A DNA stretch of 64,000 bases from GWE2-42-39 sp942493345 (GCA_942493345.1 OW818695.1:3844001-3908000); one strand, 5' to 3'; shown: positions 27,161 to 36,278, counted from the stretch's first letter. The notes: generated from the letters alone by a model not told the origin. Program-made: numbers and translations.

Positions 27161-27420
27161 AAAACCTCCCGGAACACATGATCCCAGAAGGTTTTGATTT
27201 TGCAAAAAGTGATCCCTATCGGATAAACCTTATAAGAATAAAAGCAAGCCCGGCAGGGCAAACGCATCTAATCTTGTGACTTATTTCCGGATGAATATAA
27301 AGACAAAATTTTGTCGCTAGATAACTTCGTAAATCATATGAAGTCGTTACAGAATTAGTGTTATGCTTTTTTATTGAGAGGCTTAATTCATATTATTGAG
27401 AACATCGCGAATTAGCTGGA
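27161..27420 (-). ncRNA. Possible small RNA ending in an orphan terminator
   Basis: A terminator-like hairpin, AAAACCT (27161-27167) with AGGTTTT (27189-27195), points to the minus strand but no reading frame lies upstream of it before the tRNA terminator. The 220 bases between contain further structure, including the perfect palindrome GACAAAATTTTGTC and a GCCC-GGGC hairpin. A structured non-coding RNA is possible. The 5' end is a guess and no promoter is clear. Confidence 0.3.
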
Positions 27421-27463
27421 CAAAATTGGAAACATTCAAAACATCCCCTTCAATGTCCCCTAT

Positions 27464-27502
27464 AAAAATAAAAAGCCTCGCAAATCATTGATTTGCAAGG
27501 CT
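27464..27502 (-). terminator. Terminator of the tRNA-Arg gene
   Basis: AGCCT-c-GCAAATCA pairs with TGATTTGC-a-AGGCT, followed on the minus strand by a T-rich run. It lies directly downstream of the tRNA 3' end. Confidence 0.75.
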
Positions 27503-27518
27503 CTAAAATTTAATTTTG

Positions 27519-27590
27519 TGATCCCACTGGGACTCGAACCCGGATCGTCAGAACCGGAATCTGATATTCTATCCATTGAACTATGGGACC
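27519..27590 (-). tRNA. tRNA-Arg (anticodon CCG)
   Basis: On the minus strand a complete cloverleaf can be drawn. The acceptor stem is GGTCCCA with TGGGATC. A D-arm with AGTTCAATGGATAGAAT follows. The anticodon stem TCAGA/TCTGA holds loop TTCCGGT, giving anticodon CCG. The T-arm contains GGTTCGAGTCC. The CCA end is not encoded. It reads the CGG arginine codon. Confidence 0.93.
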
Positions 27591-27805
27591 AATTCTCAAT
27601 TTTGAGAGGCACAAAAATAATAAAACTTCGGTTGTATGGCTGTTTTTTGCTTAAAAACATAGTTGCGATTTTGAAAAAATATCAACACCCTGCCATTTAC
27701 CATTTTTTACGTGCCTGGTTAGCCGAACGATTGTTAATAATTATCTTTCCCCGGTCGAAAGGGGGCTCCAAAAAATACATACTTTTGAATCATAAAAAAT
27801 TATTT

Positions 27806-28594
27806 ATGGTAATAGAAACTATTCTGACAAAAGCAAGAAGTTTTTTCGATTCGTATTATCAGAAGCACAAATCAGAAGATGCAATTATTCAAAAGAATAT
27901 TGATCTGAAAAAGAATCATACAATGCGGGTTGTTGAAAATACAGGAAAACTTGCCGGGGTATTGTTGTTGAACGATGAACAAAAAGAGATTGCCGAGGTG
28001 ATCGCTCTTTTTCACGATGCAGGGCGTTTTCCCCAACTCGCCAAATATGGGACTTTTAACGATGATGAGTCGGAAGACCATGCCGCGCTTTCGTTGGCCG
28101 CACTTGCTGAAGCTCCGTTTTTTGTCGAAATGGATGAAACATCACAAAAAATTATTAAAACAGCCATTCATAACCATTCGAAAATTCAGTTGCCTCTTTT
28201 TGAGGATGAGCAAATGCAATTGTTTTGTCAATTAATCCGTGATGCTGATAAACTGGATGTATGGGCTATGGTTACCAATCAGTTTCGCGACAGAAGTAAT
28301 GATGACATGAAAATTATCATGTACAATTTGCCCAACCAGAACTTGGTTTCCGATAAGGTTATCAAGACTATTCAGATGGGAAAACTTGTTCGGAAAGAAG
28401 ATATGAAAACCATGAACGATTTCAGGCTGATGCAAATGTCGTGGGTATTCGACCTTAATTTCAAAGCTTCTTTTAACATCCTGAACCAAAACAGATACCT
28501 CGAAAAAATTTACAACGAACTGCCCAAACAGGACGGAGTTATTAGTGCACACCGGGCCATAAAACTTTTTATTGAAAACAAATTTGTTGAATAG
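27806..28594 (+). CDS. HD domain-containing phosphohydrolase
   Basis: A 262-residue protein with the metal-binding H...HD...D signature of the HD superfamily. An early His (NHTMRVVENTGKLAG), the HD pair in IALFHDAGRFPQLAKYGTFND, and a later Asp in IRDADKLDVWAMV are visible. HD proteins hydrolyse phosphomonoesters or phosphodiesters of nucleotides; the substrate here is unknown. The ATG at 27806 is chosen because the frame upstream runs through the tRNA-Arg gene on the other strand. Confidence 0.82.
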   Translation: MVIETILTKARSFFDSYYQKHKSEDAIIQKNIDLKKNHTMRVVENTGKLAGVLLLNDEQKEIAEVIALFHDAGRFPQLAKYGTFNDDESEDHAALSLAALAEAPFFVEMDETSQKIIKTAIHNHSKIQLPLFEDEQMQLFCQLIRDADKLDVWAMVTNQFRDRSNDDMKIIMYNLPNQNLVSDKVIKTIQMGKLVRKEDMKTMNDFRLMQMSWVFDLNFKASFNILNQNRYLEKIYNELPKQDGVISAHRAIKLFIENKFVE

Positions 28595-28623
28595 TTTTCG
28601 GCAAGTTTAAAATCAGGAAACGA

Positions 28624-28836
28624 ATGGGGAATAGCTTGGTATGTATGTGTAATTTTGTTACGGAAGATGAAATCATTTCCGTATTGAAAAAGGGAGCTGT
28701 TTCAACCGAAGAAATACAGGAGTATACAGGAGCAAGTACTTCATGTGGTAAATGTAAGTCTGCTATCGACCAGATCGTAAACGATTTTCTGACAAAGAAA
28801 CCAATCAACCCACAAACCAAATTCGATTTCAAGTAA
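28624..28836 (+). CDS. BFD-like [2Fe-2S] protein
   Basis: A 70-residue protein related to bacterioferritin-associated ferredoxin and the BFD-like domain of NirB/NifU-type proteins. It has four candidate cluster ligands: CMCNF near the N terminus and TSCGKCKS in the middle, spaced as C-x-C and C-x2-C around a helical segment. Such proteins carry a [2Fe-2S] cluster and pass electrons, for example to release iron from bacterioferritin. No bacterioferritin gene is nearby, so the partner is unknown. It lies 29 bases after the HD gene. Confidence 0.78.
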   Translation: MGNSLVCMCNFVTEDEIISVLKKGAVSTEEIQEYTGASTSCGKCKSAIDQIVNDFLTKKPINPQTKFDFK

Positions 28837-28839
28837 ATT

Positions 28840-29274
28840 TCAAAAGTTGACAGACTGGAATTTTTCTATTTCAGAAAAGAAAAAATCACTTTCAATTTTG
28901 GCATTCTCGTCGCTATCGGAGCCGTGTATTGCATTGCGCGATTTCGATTCGGCAAATAGTTTTCGGATTGTGCCTTCTTCTGCATCTTTCGGATCGGTGG
29001 CGCCAATCAGTTTTCGGAATGTCTCAACGGCATTTTTTTCTTCCAAAATAGCTACAATAATGGGGCCCGAACTCATAAAATTGGTCAGGTCTTCGTAGAA
29101 GTATTTGTCCCGGTGAACCGCGTAAAAAGCTTCGGCCTGCAATTTGCTTAGCCGGGTCATTTTCATTGCAACAATGCGAAAACCAGCTTCAGTAATTTTA
29201 TTTAGAATTGGCCCGGTATAGTTGTTTTTTACAGCTTCCGGTTTAACGATCGTAAGAGTTCTTTTGCCTGCCAT
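28840..29274 (-). CDS. ndk: Nucleoside diphosphate kinase
   Basis: Ndk transfers the gamma-phosphate between nucleoside triphosphates and diphosphates through a phospho-histidine. The 144-residue protein shows RTLTIVKPEAVKNNYTG at the start, the SGPIIVAIL strand, GATDPKDAEEGTIRKLFA, and the catalytic histidine in NAIHGSDSDENAKIE. The length is typical. It converges with the BFD-like gene (3 bases apart) and diverges from the DHH phosphoesterase gene. Confidence 0.97.
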   Translation of the reverse strand: MAGKRTLTIVKPEAVKNNYTGPILNKITEAGFRIVAMKMTRLSKLQAEAFYAVHRDKYFYEDLTNFMSSGPIIVAILEEKNAVETFRKLIGATDPKDAEEGTIRKLFAESKSRNAIHGSDSDENAKIESDFFFSEIEKFQSVNF

Positions 29275-29422
29275 ATCTGTATTTGTATTAATTTATAAGT
29301 ACATCCTGAGTATTTCTTTGCGGTTTGCATTCCGGTAAAAATACTTCGCTTTTGTGTTGTACTCGTTGTTTTAAAAGTAGAAATTAAAATTCTAAAAAAG
29401 GGACTGCCACCGGCAGAATTTT

Positions 29423-29430
29423 TATATTTG
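29423..29430 (+). promoter_or_regulatory. Putative -7 element of the DHH phosphoesterase gene
   Basis: TATATTTG matches TAnnTTTG and lies 24 bases before the TTG start codon. It supports that unusual start, since initiation at the next in-frame ATG would remove the first active-site motif. Confidence 0.45.
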
Positions 29431-29454
29431 TAATTCATTAAAAAACGAAAAAGA

Positions 29455-30489
29455 TTGGAACGTTTTAGCAACGAGGATATTAGCAGATTTAAAGATTGCC
29501 TGAAAAAGAATCGGGGGATCATTGTTCTTGTCCCGCACATCAATGCCGACGGCGATGCTGTCGGTTCTGTTTTTGGCCTATGGAAAGTTTTGAAGAATAT
29601 GGGCCTGGATGCAAAAGTAATCAGCCCCAACAGTTACGCCAACTATTACACCTGGATGTGCGGACATTCGGAAGCCATCGTATTTACCTGGAAAAAAGAA
29701 TATGCAACAAAATTGATGGGACAGGCTTCCACCTTGATATGCATGGATTTTAACCAGTCTTCGAGGGCCGGAGAAATGGAAAAACTGGTTGAAGATTTCC
29801 AACACACCACGATACTGATCGATCATCATCCATATCCTTCCGATTTTGCTGATATTTTATTTTCAGACACGAAACGAAGCTCGACTGCTGAACTTACATT
29901 TGCTTTACTATGTGAAGCTGGGTTGCAGGAATATATCGATAAAGACGCAGCGTCGTGTTTCTTTGCCGGGATCATGACCGACACAGGTTCGTTTAACTAC
30001 AGTGTTTCCGATCCGGAAACGTTCAAAACAGTTAGCAAATTGCTCGAATACGGAATCGACCAAGATGCAATCCATTCGGCTATTTACGATAACTTTTCGG
30101 AAGAACGGATGCGTTTGCTGGGGTTCTGCCTAAATACCCGGATGAAAGTTTTTCCGCAATACCACTCGGCGTATATGTACCTTACAAAAGAAGATCAGAA
30201 AGAATTCAATTTTCGAAAAGGCGACAGCGAGGGATTTGTTAATATGCCACTGTCGATAAAAGATATTCATTTTAGTGCATTTTTTACTGAAAACGACGAT
30301 CATGTCAAAATATCGCTTCGCTCGAAAGGGAATTTTCCGGTTAACCGTTTCTCGGAAGAAAATTTTAACGGCGGCGGGCATTTAAATGCTGCTGGCGGTG
30401 AAATTTATGTGACTCTTCAACAGGCAATTGATAGGTTTGAAAACTTGTTGCCATCATACGAAGAACAATTGAAAAACTCAGAAAAATAA
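29455..30489 (+). CDS. DHH family phosphoesterase, NrnA-like oligoribonuclease/PAP phosphatase
   Basis: A 344-residue DHH/DHHA1 protein. NrnA-type enzymes degrade short RNA oligomers and dephosphorylate 3'-phosphoadenosine-5'-phosphate with Mn2+. Metal-site motifs are visible in order: VPHINADGDAVGS near residue 25, MDFNQSS, the DHH motif in ILIDHHPYPSDF, and MTDTGSFNYS. The substrate-binding GGGHLNAAGGE of the DHHA1 domain comes at the C terminus. The start is TTG, because no in-frame ATG precedes the first metal motif. An FKBP lipoprotein gene follows after 6 bases. Confidence 0.9.
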   Translation: MERFSNEDISRFKDCLKKNRGIIVLVPHINADGDAVGSVFGLWKVLKNMGLDAKVISPNSYANYYTWMCGHSEAIVFTWKKEYATKLMGQASTLICMDFNQSSRAGEMEKLVEDFQHTTILIDHHPYPSDFADILFSDTKRSSTAELTFALLCEAGLQEYIDKDAASCFFAGIMTDTGSFNYSVSDPETFKTVSKLLEYGIDQDAIHSAIYDNFSEERMRLLGFCLNTRMKVFPQYHSAYMYLTKEDQKEFNFRKGDSEGFVNMPLSIKDIHFSAFFTENDDHVKISLRSKGNFPVNRFSEENFNGGGHLNAAGGEIYVTLQQAIDRFENLLPSYEEQLKNSEK

Positions 30490-30495
30490 ATAAAA

Positions 30496-31014
30496 ATGAA
30501 ACTCAGAAGTCTTTTTAAAACAATATTATTTGCTGCATTCGTTCTTGTTTTCATTTCGTGTGGAAAAGAAGATGAGTCGGAAGAAGTTACCTATACTCCT
30601 GAAAAAGAGCAGGCTTTGTTGCAGGAATATCTTGATTATTTGATCGAAAAAGATTATGATATCGATACTACTGCCAATGGCGTCTATTATGTGACAATTG
30701 AAGAAGGAACCGGAAATACTCCTCATTCGGGAGATCAAGTTTCTGTTTCATATAATGGCTTATTTATTGGCGGAACAGTTTTTGATTCATCAGGAGACCC
30801 TTCATTATACAGATACTATACCTACACACATCGGGTCACGAACATGATCGATGGTTGGGACGAAGGTATTGAAACAATAAAAAAGGGAGGCACTTCATTA
30901 ATAATTGTTCCTTCTGAATTGGCATACGGCAAAGATGGTTTGTACGATATACCGCCTTATACTACATTGTTATTTGAGGTATACGTTCATGATATTGTCC
31001 CTCCTGAAGAATAA
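30496..31014 (+). CDS. FKBP-type peptidyl-prolyl isomerase lipoprotein
   Basis: A 172-residue envelope lipoprotein with signal peptide and lipobox (FVLVFISCGKE, acylated Cys at about residue 23). The C-terminal half is an FKBP domain: GDQVSVSYNGLFIGGTVFDSS, then VTNMIDGWDEGIETIKKGGTSLIIVPSELAYG and PPYTTLLFEVYVHDI, with the Tyr and Trp of the proline-binding pocket. It probably helps fold secreted proteins at the periplasmic face. Six bases separate it from the upstream DHH gene, so they are likely co-transcribed. Confidence 0.92.
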   Translation: MKLRSLFKTILFAAFVLVFISCGKEDESEEVTYTPEKEQALLQEYLDYLIEKDYDIDTTANGVYYVTIEEGTGNTPHSGDQVSVSYNGLFIGGTVFDSSGDPSLYRYYTYTHRVTNMIDGWDEGIETIKKGGTSLIIVPSELAYGKDGLYDIPPYTTLLFEVYVHDIVPPEE

Positions 31015-31041
31015 TACCTTTGTTCAGGTAGCAAATAACAG

Positions 31042-32106
31042 ATGAATAAAACTGATTTGTTGAAAAAGCTGCTTCCCGGTTTTATCCCGCTTTTTGTCTT
31101 TATTGCCATCGACGAAATTTGGGGGACTACTGCTGGTCTGGTTGCCGCACTTGTAATTGGCGTGGCCGAATTGGCATGGATCGGCTTTAAGGAAAAACGC
31201 TTCGATAAGTTTGTCTTGTTCGATACGATTCTCCTGATTGTTCTGGGCGGTGTTTCCATCCTTCTCGAAAATGATATTTTTTTCAAGCTGAAACCTGGAT
31301 TGGTTGAGCTCATCCTGTGTGCTGTTTTGGCTGTTTCTGCTTTTTCATCGTTCAATATCGTTGGCCTGATGACCCAACGTTACATGAAGGATTTGCAGAT
31401 GAACGATATTCAGTTGAAACAGTTAAGAAACAGCATGAAACTGATGTTCTTCCTTTTCCTGGGACATACTTTGCTGGTTTTTTATTCGGCGTTTTTTATG
31501 TCGAAAGAAGCCTGGGCTTTTATCAGTGGCGGTTTGTTTTATATCCTGTTTGGAATTGTCTTTTTAGTCGAATTTTTGAAACAGAAACGCAAGCAAAAAA
31601 CGGTTGTTGCAGACGAAGAGTGGCTCCCGCTGGTTGACGAACAAGGGCGGATACTGGGCAAAGCGCCGCGTTCGCATTGTCACCGGGGCGATAAATTATT
31701 ACATCCGGTAGTTCATCTCCATGTATTGAATAAAAATAAAGCCATATTTCTACAAAAACGCCCGATGGACAAGCTGGTACAACCCGGAAAATGGGACACT
31801 GCAGTTGGCGGACACATTTCGTTTGGCGAAAAACTGGAAGATTCGCTCAAACGGGAAGCATGGGAAGAAATTGGGTTGCGCGATTTTTCAGCCCGTCTGG
31901 TGAAAACCTATCAATGGGAAACTGAAATCGAAGCTGAATTGGTATACTCATTTGTAACCTACGATTTTAAAAATATCAATATTCATTCTGAGGAGGTTGA
32001 AGAAGGTCGCTTCTGGACCAAAAACCAGATTGAGAAGAGCCTTGGACTGGGCGTTTTTACTCCCAACTTTGAATACGAATATCAGATGTTAAAGGAGATC
32101 TTTTAA
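31042..32106 (+). CDS. Fusion of an IspZ/YciB-like membrane protein and a NUDIX hydrolase
   Basis: A 354-residue two-domain protein. Residues 1 to about 190 contain five or six membrane helices resembling intracellular septation protein A (IspZ/YciB): LLPGFIPLFVFIAIDEIWG and the KQLRNSMKLMFFLFLGHTLLVFY segment. After a short basic linker, residues about 200-350 form a NUDIX hydrolase with the box GHISFGEKLEDSLKREAWEEIGL at about 257-279, matching G-x5-E-x7-REUxEExGU. The NUDIX part resembles the isopentenyl-diphosphate isomerase-like group. The NUDIX domain would face the cytoplasm. Substrate unknown. Confidence 0.85.
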   Translation: MNKTDLLKKLLPGFIPLFVFIAIDEIWGTTAGLVAALVIGVAELAWIGFKEKRFDKFVLFDTILLIVLGGVSILLENDIFFKLKPGLVELILCAVLAVSAFSSFNIVGLMTQRYMKDLQMNDIQLKQLRNSMKLMFFLFLGHTLLVFYSAFFMSKEAWAFISGGLFYILFGIVFLVEFLKQKRKQKTVVADEEWLPLVDEQGRILGKAPRSHCHRGDKLLHPVVHLHVLNKNKAIFLQKRPMDKLVQPGKWDTAVGGHISFGEKLEDSLKREAWEEIGLRDFSARLVKTYQWETEIEAELVYSFVTYDFKNINIHSEEVEEGRFWTKNQIEKSLGLGVFTPNFEYEYQMLKEIF

Positions 32107-32274
32107 CTCAATTATTCGCCATTTCGAATCAATTTCCGTTGCATTTTTTTAGTATTTTGCGCAATCGGTTGCAACTTGAAAATATAGACATCACTAGTGT
32201 CTTGTTAATGTTGACTTTTAGAAGACGATTTTATGTTGACCTGAAGAAATTAATAATCAATAAACGAATTACTT

Positions 32275-33057
32275 ATGAACTTCAAAATCTTATCGATCCT
32301 GTTTTTAGTATTACTTTTTAAATGCTCTTTTTGCCAGGAAAAAATAAAAGTAGTTGGCCTCGATAATTGGTTCAACCGTGAATATCACAAAAAAACAGGG
32401 CAGCTGTATCACTACACCTGGACGGATACCGAAAACAGTGGTTTTTCAGAATTAGGCGATCTGTTTAAAAATCAAGGAGGAGTGCTTAAAACAATAGGGA
32501 AGGAGCCCGTCAAAGCTGTACTTGATTCTCTTGATGTATATATTATTGTTGATCCGGATACGACCACTGAATGCGAAAAACCCAATTATATTAATCCGAA
32601 ATCAATCGATTCCATCAAAAAATGGGTAAAAAAAGGAGGTGTGTTCCTGTTGATGGCTAACGACAGTCCAAACTGCGAGTTCTCTCATTTTAACAAATTG
32701 GCTGAAACATTCGGATTTCATTTTTTGCCGGTAAGCCTGAACCCGGTTCTCAATCGCGACTGGGAAATGGGAGCTGAAACAAACCTACCCGATCATCCGC
32801 TTTTCAATGATGTCAGTAAAATTTACATGAAAGAAGTTGCACCCATCAAACTAAGCGGTGATGCCCGTTCTGTTTTGGTTGATAATGGCAATGTGTATAT
32901 TGCTGAAACTACCTATGGAAAAGGTAAAGTGCTGGCTATTGGCGATCCTTGGCTCTACAACGAATACATTGGACATAAATTGCTGCCCGATTCATTTGAA
33001 AACGCCAAGGCTGCTAAAAATCTTGTTGGGTATTTATTGTCGGGAACAGAAAAGTAA
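32275..33057 (+). CDS. Secreted protein with DUF4350/glutamine-amidotransferase-like fold
   Basis: A 260-residue protein with a signal peptide (MNFKILSILFLVLLFKCSFC). The mature part reads like the DUF4350/GATase-like domain often attached to unsaturated-glucuronyl or rhamnogalacturonyl hydrolases: a DSLDVYIIVDPD strand, SIKKWVKKGGVFLLMAND, then the late YGKGKVLAIGDPWLYNEY. No glycoside hydrolase is attached. It may bind or process polysaccharide in the periplasm, but a catalytic residue cannot be pointed out. It ends convergently with the DUF6340 lipoprotein gene. Confidence 0.65.
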   Translation: MNFKILSILFLVLLFKCSFCQEKIKVVGLDNWFNREYHKKTGQLYHYTWTDTENSGFSELGDLFKNQGGVLKTIGKEPVKAVLDSLDVYIIVDPDTTTECEKPNYINPKSIDSIKKWVKKGGVFLLMANDSPNCEFSHFNKLAETFGFHFLPVSLNPVLNRDWEMGAETNLPDHPLFNDVSKIYMKEVAPIKLSGDARSVLVDNGNVYIAETTYGKGKVLAIGDPWLYNEYIGHKLLPDSFENAKAAKNLVGYLLSGTEK

Positions 33058-33094
33058 AACCAAATTTATACGAACATTTGAATTCGTTTTGAGA

Positions 33095-34159
33095 TTACTC
33101 GTTTGCTTTGTTTTGTTCCAGTCGCAAAAGCTCGGCCTTTTTCTGTTTTAATTTCTTCAAAAAAATCTCCGTTTGGTTTCTATAAGAACTTTGGTGCGAT
33201 TTTGATATCCATGCGATCGCATCATCAATCCTTCCGTCAAGTTCACAGGCGAGGGCCATGTTGAATTCAGCTTTGCTGCGTACGGAACGGTTTTTACTTT
33301 CTGTCAGTGGTTGCCAATATTCGGCCAGCTGGGTCCAGTCGCTGTCTCCAATCAGCTTTTGTTCTGTTTCGTTTTTCTTGTCGATAATGAAAATGCCTCT
33401 GTCGTCGGGTATCCAGGCCGGTGAGATGTAGCTGTCTAAATCCAGTGCAACTTTAATTCCTGTACTAATCAGCCCTTTTTTGATACTACCAAGATTTTTG
33501 AAAAGAGTTCGCTGGTCAACATCCCCGTTTTCCCAAAAAATAGTATCTGAAATAAAAATTTGTCCGACAATTTCCTTTTTTGCAGGATAATAAATCCGGA
33601 AAAATGAATCGTAAATGACATCGTATGACGCGTAGAAATAGGAATAATTTGCTGATCCGTCGGAGTGCAACTGGTCGACTTCTGCCTCAAAACGGGTATT
33701 CACACGGTTCACATATTTTTCCATTACCAGCAGTGCATCTGTATTATAATTTTTGCAAACGTTGTCCACATAGTCCCAATCCAGCGGTTGCTCAATAATG
33801 TAGTATTTCGAATCTCTCGGAATATTTCTTTCAACCGGTATAACAACATCGAAACGATCCGATTCATAAAGTAGTTCGCCAATTGCCTGTAAACAGGTGT
33901 CCGAAGCCATGCTGTCGAGTACGTTGGTGTTGACCTTGAATTCTTTTCGGTAAAAATACCGTTGAAGACTGTCTTCGTTGAAATTGCGGAACTCGCCGGT
34001 CAGCGACCGGTTCATCAACGTCAAACTTTGGATTTCGTCAGGAATCTGAACTTTCGGAGGGCGCTGGTTCTCGATCGTGATGGTACGATATTGCGAACAC
34101 GACAATGCCATGATTGCAACAATCGACAGAAGTATATATGAAAGATGATTTCGTAACAT
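33095..34159 (-). CDS. DUF6340 family lipoprotein
   Basis: A 354-residue lipoprotein (signal with IVAIMALSCSQYR, acylated Cys at about residue 21). The sequence fits the Bacteroidota-specific DUF6340 family: IQSLTLMNRSLTGEF, a central YNTDALLVMEKY segment, and a C-terminal region with tetratricopeptide-like helices (WQPLTESKNRSVRSKAEFNMALACELDGRIDDAIAWISKS). The function is unknown. It follows the VWA membrane protein gene after 10 bases, suggesting an envelope-associated pair. Confidence 0.8.
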   Translation of the reverse strand: MLRNHLSYILLSIVAIMALSCSQYRTITIENQRPPKVQIPDEIQSLTLMNRSLTGEFRNFNEDSLQRYFYRKEFKVNTNVLDSMASDTCLQAIGELLYESDRFDVVIPVERNIPRDSKYYIIEQPLDWDYVDNVCKNYNTDALLVMEKYVNRVNTRFEAEVDQLHSDGSANYSYFYASYDVIYDSFFRIYYPAKKEIVGQIFISDTIFWENGDVDQRTLFKNLGSIKKGLISTGIKVALDLDSYISPAWIPDDRGIFIIDKKNETEQKLIGDSDWTQLAEYWQPLTESKNRSVRSKAEFNMALACELDGRIDDAIAWISKSHQSSYRNQTEIFLKKLKQKKAELLRLEQNKANE

Positions 34160-34169
34160 GCCAATCAGT

Positions 34170-36278
34170 TTAATAAATTCCCCAGTATTTTCTCAAAAAC
34201 CATTCCAATCCGAATGCTAAAATAATGAATATAAACAGCCATTTTGAATTCAGTAATTCGTTATGTGCAAAATGTACAAATTTATCTGGTTTTATCTTTT
34301 CATTCGCTTTTATTTCAGAGCAGAGTTGATCTTGCTTTTCAGGAAGAAAGAAATGGCCTCCGCTTTCATGTGCCAATTGATAGAGAAATTGATGGTTCGC
34401 TACTGTTTGTTGCTCTTCCAGGTTTAATCGTACCACCCGGAAATTACCACTTTTGCTATATTCCTTGTCGCCCAACTTTACAATGGCTTCCATCCGATAC
34501 ATGCCAGCTTCCGGTTTTCCCAAATTTAATGAATACTTGTTCTCTATCTTGTCAAGAGTATACCGGAATTCAGAAATGCTGTCTTTTTGTAAAACCAATG
34601 AAACATCGGGTGAATTAATTGGTTCGTAACTATCGTTGTATAATTCGGCACCAATTACAATTTCCTCATTTTCAGAATAAACGGTTGAATACACCAGTTT
34701 GAAATTTTCGTCGTTTTCTTTTAAAACGAGATAATTAAAAATCTTATATACAAATTCGTTGATTGTTTTATATTGACGATTCATGCTGAAATCGTGAATT
34801 CGCCACCGCCAGATGCCTTCGCCAAGAATATAACTGATCTTCCGGCCATTCAGGTTTCCGAGAACGACCAGTGGGTTGTTCGTGTTTACTCCTTTAATTT
34901 TCTGTCGGCCCAACATCTGAAAATCGCTGTTTATCTTGAATTCAGTATATGGAACATATAATGGGGGAAAGTTTTCAATGTTTTCGACATATTCATTTTC
35001 AATTTTGAAAAGCGAAAAATCCTTGTTGTATGCGATCTGGCTTTCGTTGAGCCCTTTTGCCGACAGCGAACTGATGCCTAGTTGAAGGTTATTCAACTGC
35101 GGCAGGCTGGTCGTTCCGCCTACCACAAACAGCAACGGTTTTTTCGAGTTCACGATGAGTTGCAGCGCTTTGCTGTTTTCATTTTGCACTGAAGGCAGCT
35201 GGTACAGGACAAACAAATCGAAGTCGTTAATATTTTGGGGTATTGTATTCCCATTTACCAAGGTAACTTCGAAGTTGCTGAAACTTTCCAGGATTTCCTT
35301 CATGGCGCCAATGTCGGGATGCGGGCCATCGCTGAGTACCAAAATCTTGTGCTTAGTGTCGATCACGTCAATCACAAACTCGTAACTGTTGTTGGCCATA
35401 TTGGCTTCCGTTTCGGCCGGGATAATTTTTAATGTGTAGTTCTGCAATCCTTTGTGGGTTGCCTGAATACTGAATTTTTCGGTAACAAAATAATTGTTGC
35501 CGGGGATCGCAAAGGTTTTCGTTTCAATAACTTTATTATCGAGACTAAGTTCGAGCCGGGCTGTTTGATTGATTAATTTTTCGAAATGAATATCGGCTTC
35601 AATCGTGAAATAGTTGTTTATAAATACCGATTTGTTGTGTTTTATATCTGTAATCCGGACATCGGGAATGCTGACTGTATCACCGAACCCAATCGTATAT
35701 ATTGGAAAATCGAGTGTGTTCAGATGGTTTAATGGGTTTTGCCCGGCATTGTAAATACCGTCGCCGAGAATAATAAGCGCGCCAATATTTTTATTGATAT
35801 ACTGGTTGGAAACCGAAGCCAGCAATTCGCTGTAATCTGACTTATTTCCGGTGAAATTCATCGTGTCGACTTCCGTTGAAGTTGCGCCTTCGCCAAAAAG
35901 CCAGTGATCCAGCTCGTACTTATCCGACAACCCGTTCTTTATTTTTTCAACCGTTTCGGTTACCTGATTGCCAAATTTTGCCAGCGATTGCGAATTATCG
36001 ACGGCAACAATAATCATTGGTTTTTCCTTTACTTGCTTCCTTGAAATGACGATGGGTTTCAGAAACAATAACAGGCATAGGAAAAGTCCGGTAGCCCGCA
36101 ATATTGCCAAAAGCCGTTTCTGAGAAGTCGAAAATTCAGCGTTTTCGCGGTTTTTATAATATACAATCAGGCTGAAGCCAATCGCAAGTACCGCGAAAGC
36201 CAGCAGCAAAACCGGTGCAATATCATTTTCAAACGAAAGTTTCAATCTCGTGATTTTTAGGAAAACCAAAAATAGCAT
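34170..36278 (-). CDS. VWA domain-containing membrane protein
   Basis: A 702-residue protein with two N-terminal membrane helices (ending about residue 65), then a von Willebrand A-like domain whose metal site is visible as DNSQS (DxSxS) in MIIVAVDNSQSLAKFG. A domain resembling a GATase1/vWA-associated fold (HKILVLSDGPHPDIGAMKEIL) follows at about residues 310-420. The chain ends in a single membrane helix near the C terminus. Proteins of this layout in Bacteroidota are annotated only as VWA or BatA-like. It precedes the DUF6340 lipoprotein by 10 bases. A role in envelope assembly is plausible but unproven. Confidence 0.75.
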   Translation of the reverse strand: MLFLVFLKITRLKLSFENDIAPVLLLAFAVLAIGFSLIVYYKNRENAEFSTSQKRLLAILRATGLFLCLLLFLKPIVISRKQVKEKPMIIVAVDNSQSLAKFGNQVTETVEKIKNGLSDKYELDHWLFGEGATSTEVDTMNFTGNKSDYSELLASVSNQYINKNIGALIILGDGIYNAGQNPLNHLNTLDFPIYTIGFGDTVSIPDVRITDIKHNKSVFINNYFTIEADIHFEKLINQTARLELSLDNKVIETKTFAIPGNNYFVTEKFSIQATHKGLQNYTLKIIPAETEANMANNSYEFVIDVIDTKHKILVLSDGPHPDIGAMKEILESFSNFEVTLVNGNTIPQNINDFDLFVLYQLPSVQNENSKALQLIVNSKKPLLFVVGGTTSLPQLNNLQLGISSLSAKGLNESQIAYNKDFSLFKIENEYVENIENFPPLYVPYTEFKINSDFQMLGRQKIKGVNTNNPLVVLGNLNGRKISYILGEGIWRWRIHDFSMNRQYKTINEFVYKIFNYLVLKENDENFKLVYSTVYSENEEIVIGAELYNDSYEPINSPDVSLVLQKDSISEFRYTLDKIENKYSLNLGKPEAGMYRMEAIVKLGDKEYSKSGNFRVVRLNLEEQQTVANHQFLYQLAHESGGHFFLPEKQDQLCSEIKANEKIKPDKFVHFAHNELLNSKWLFIFIILAFGLEWFLRKYWGIY

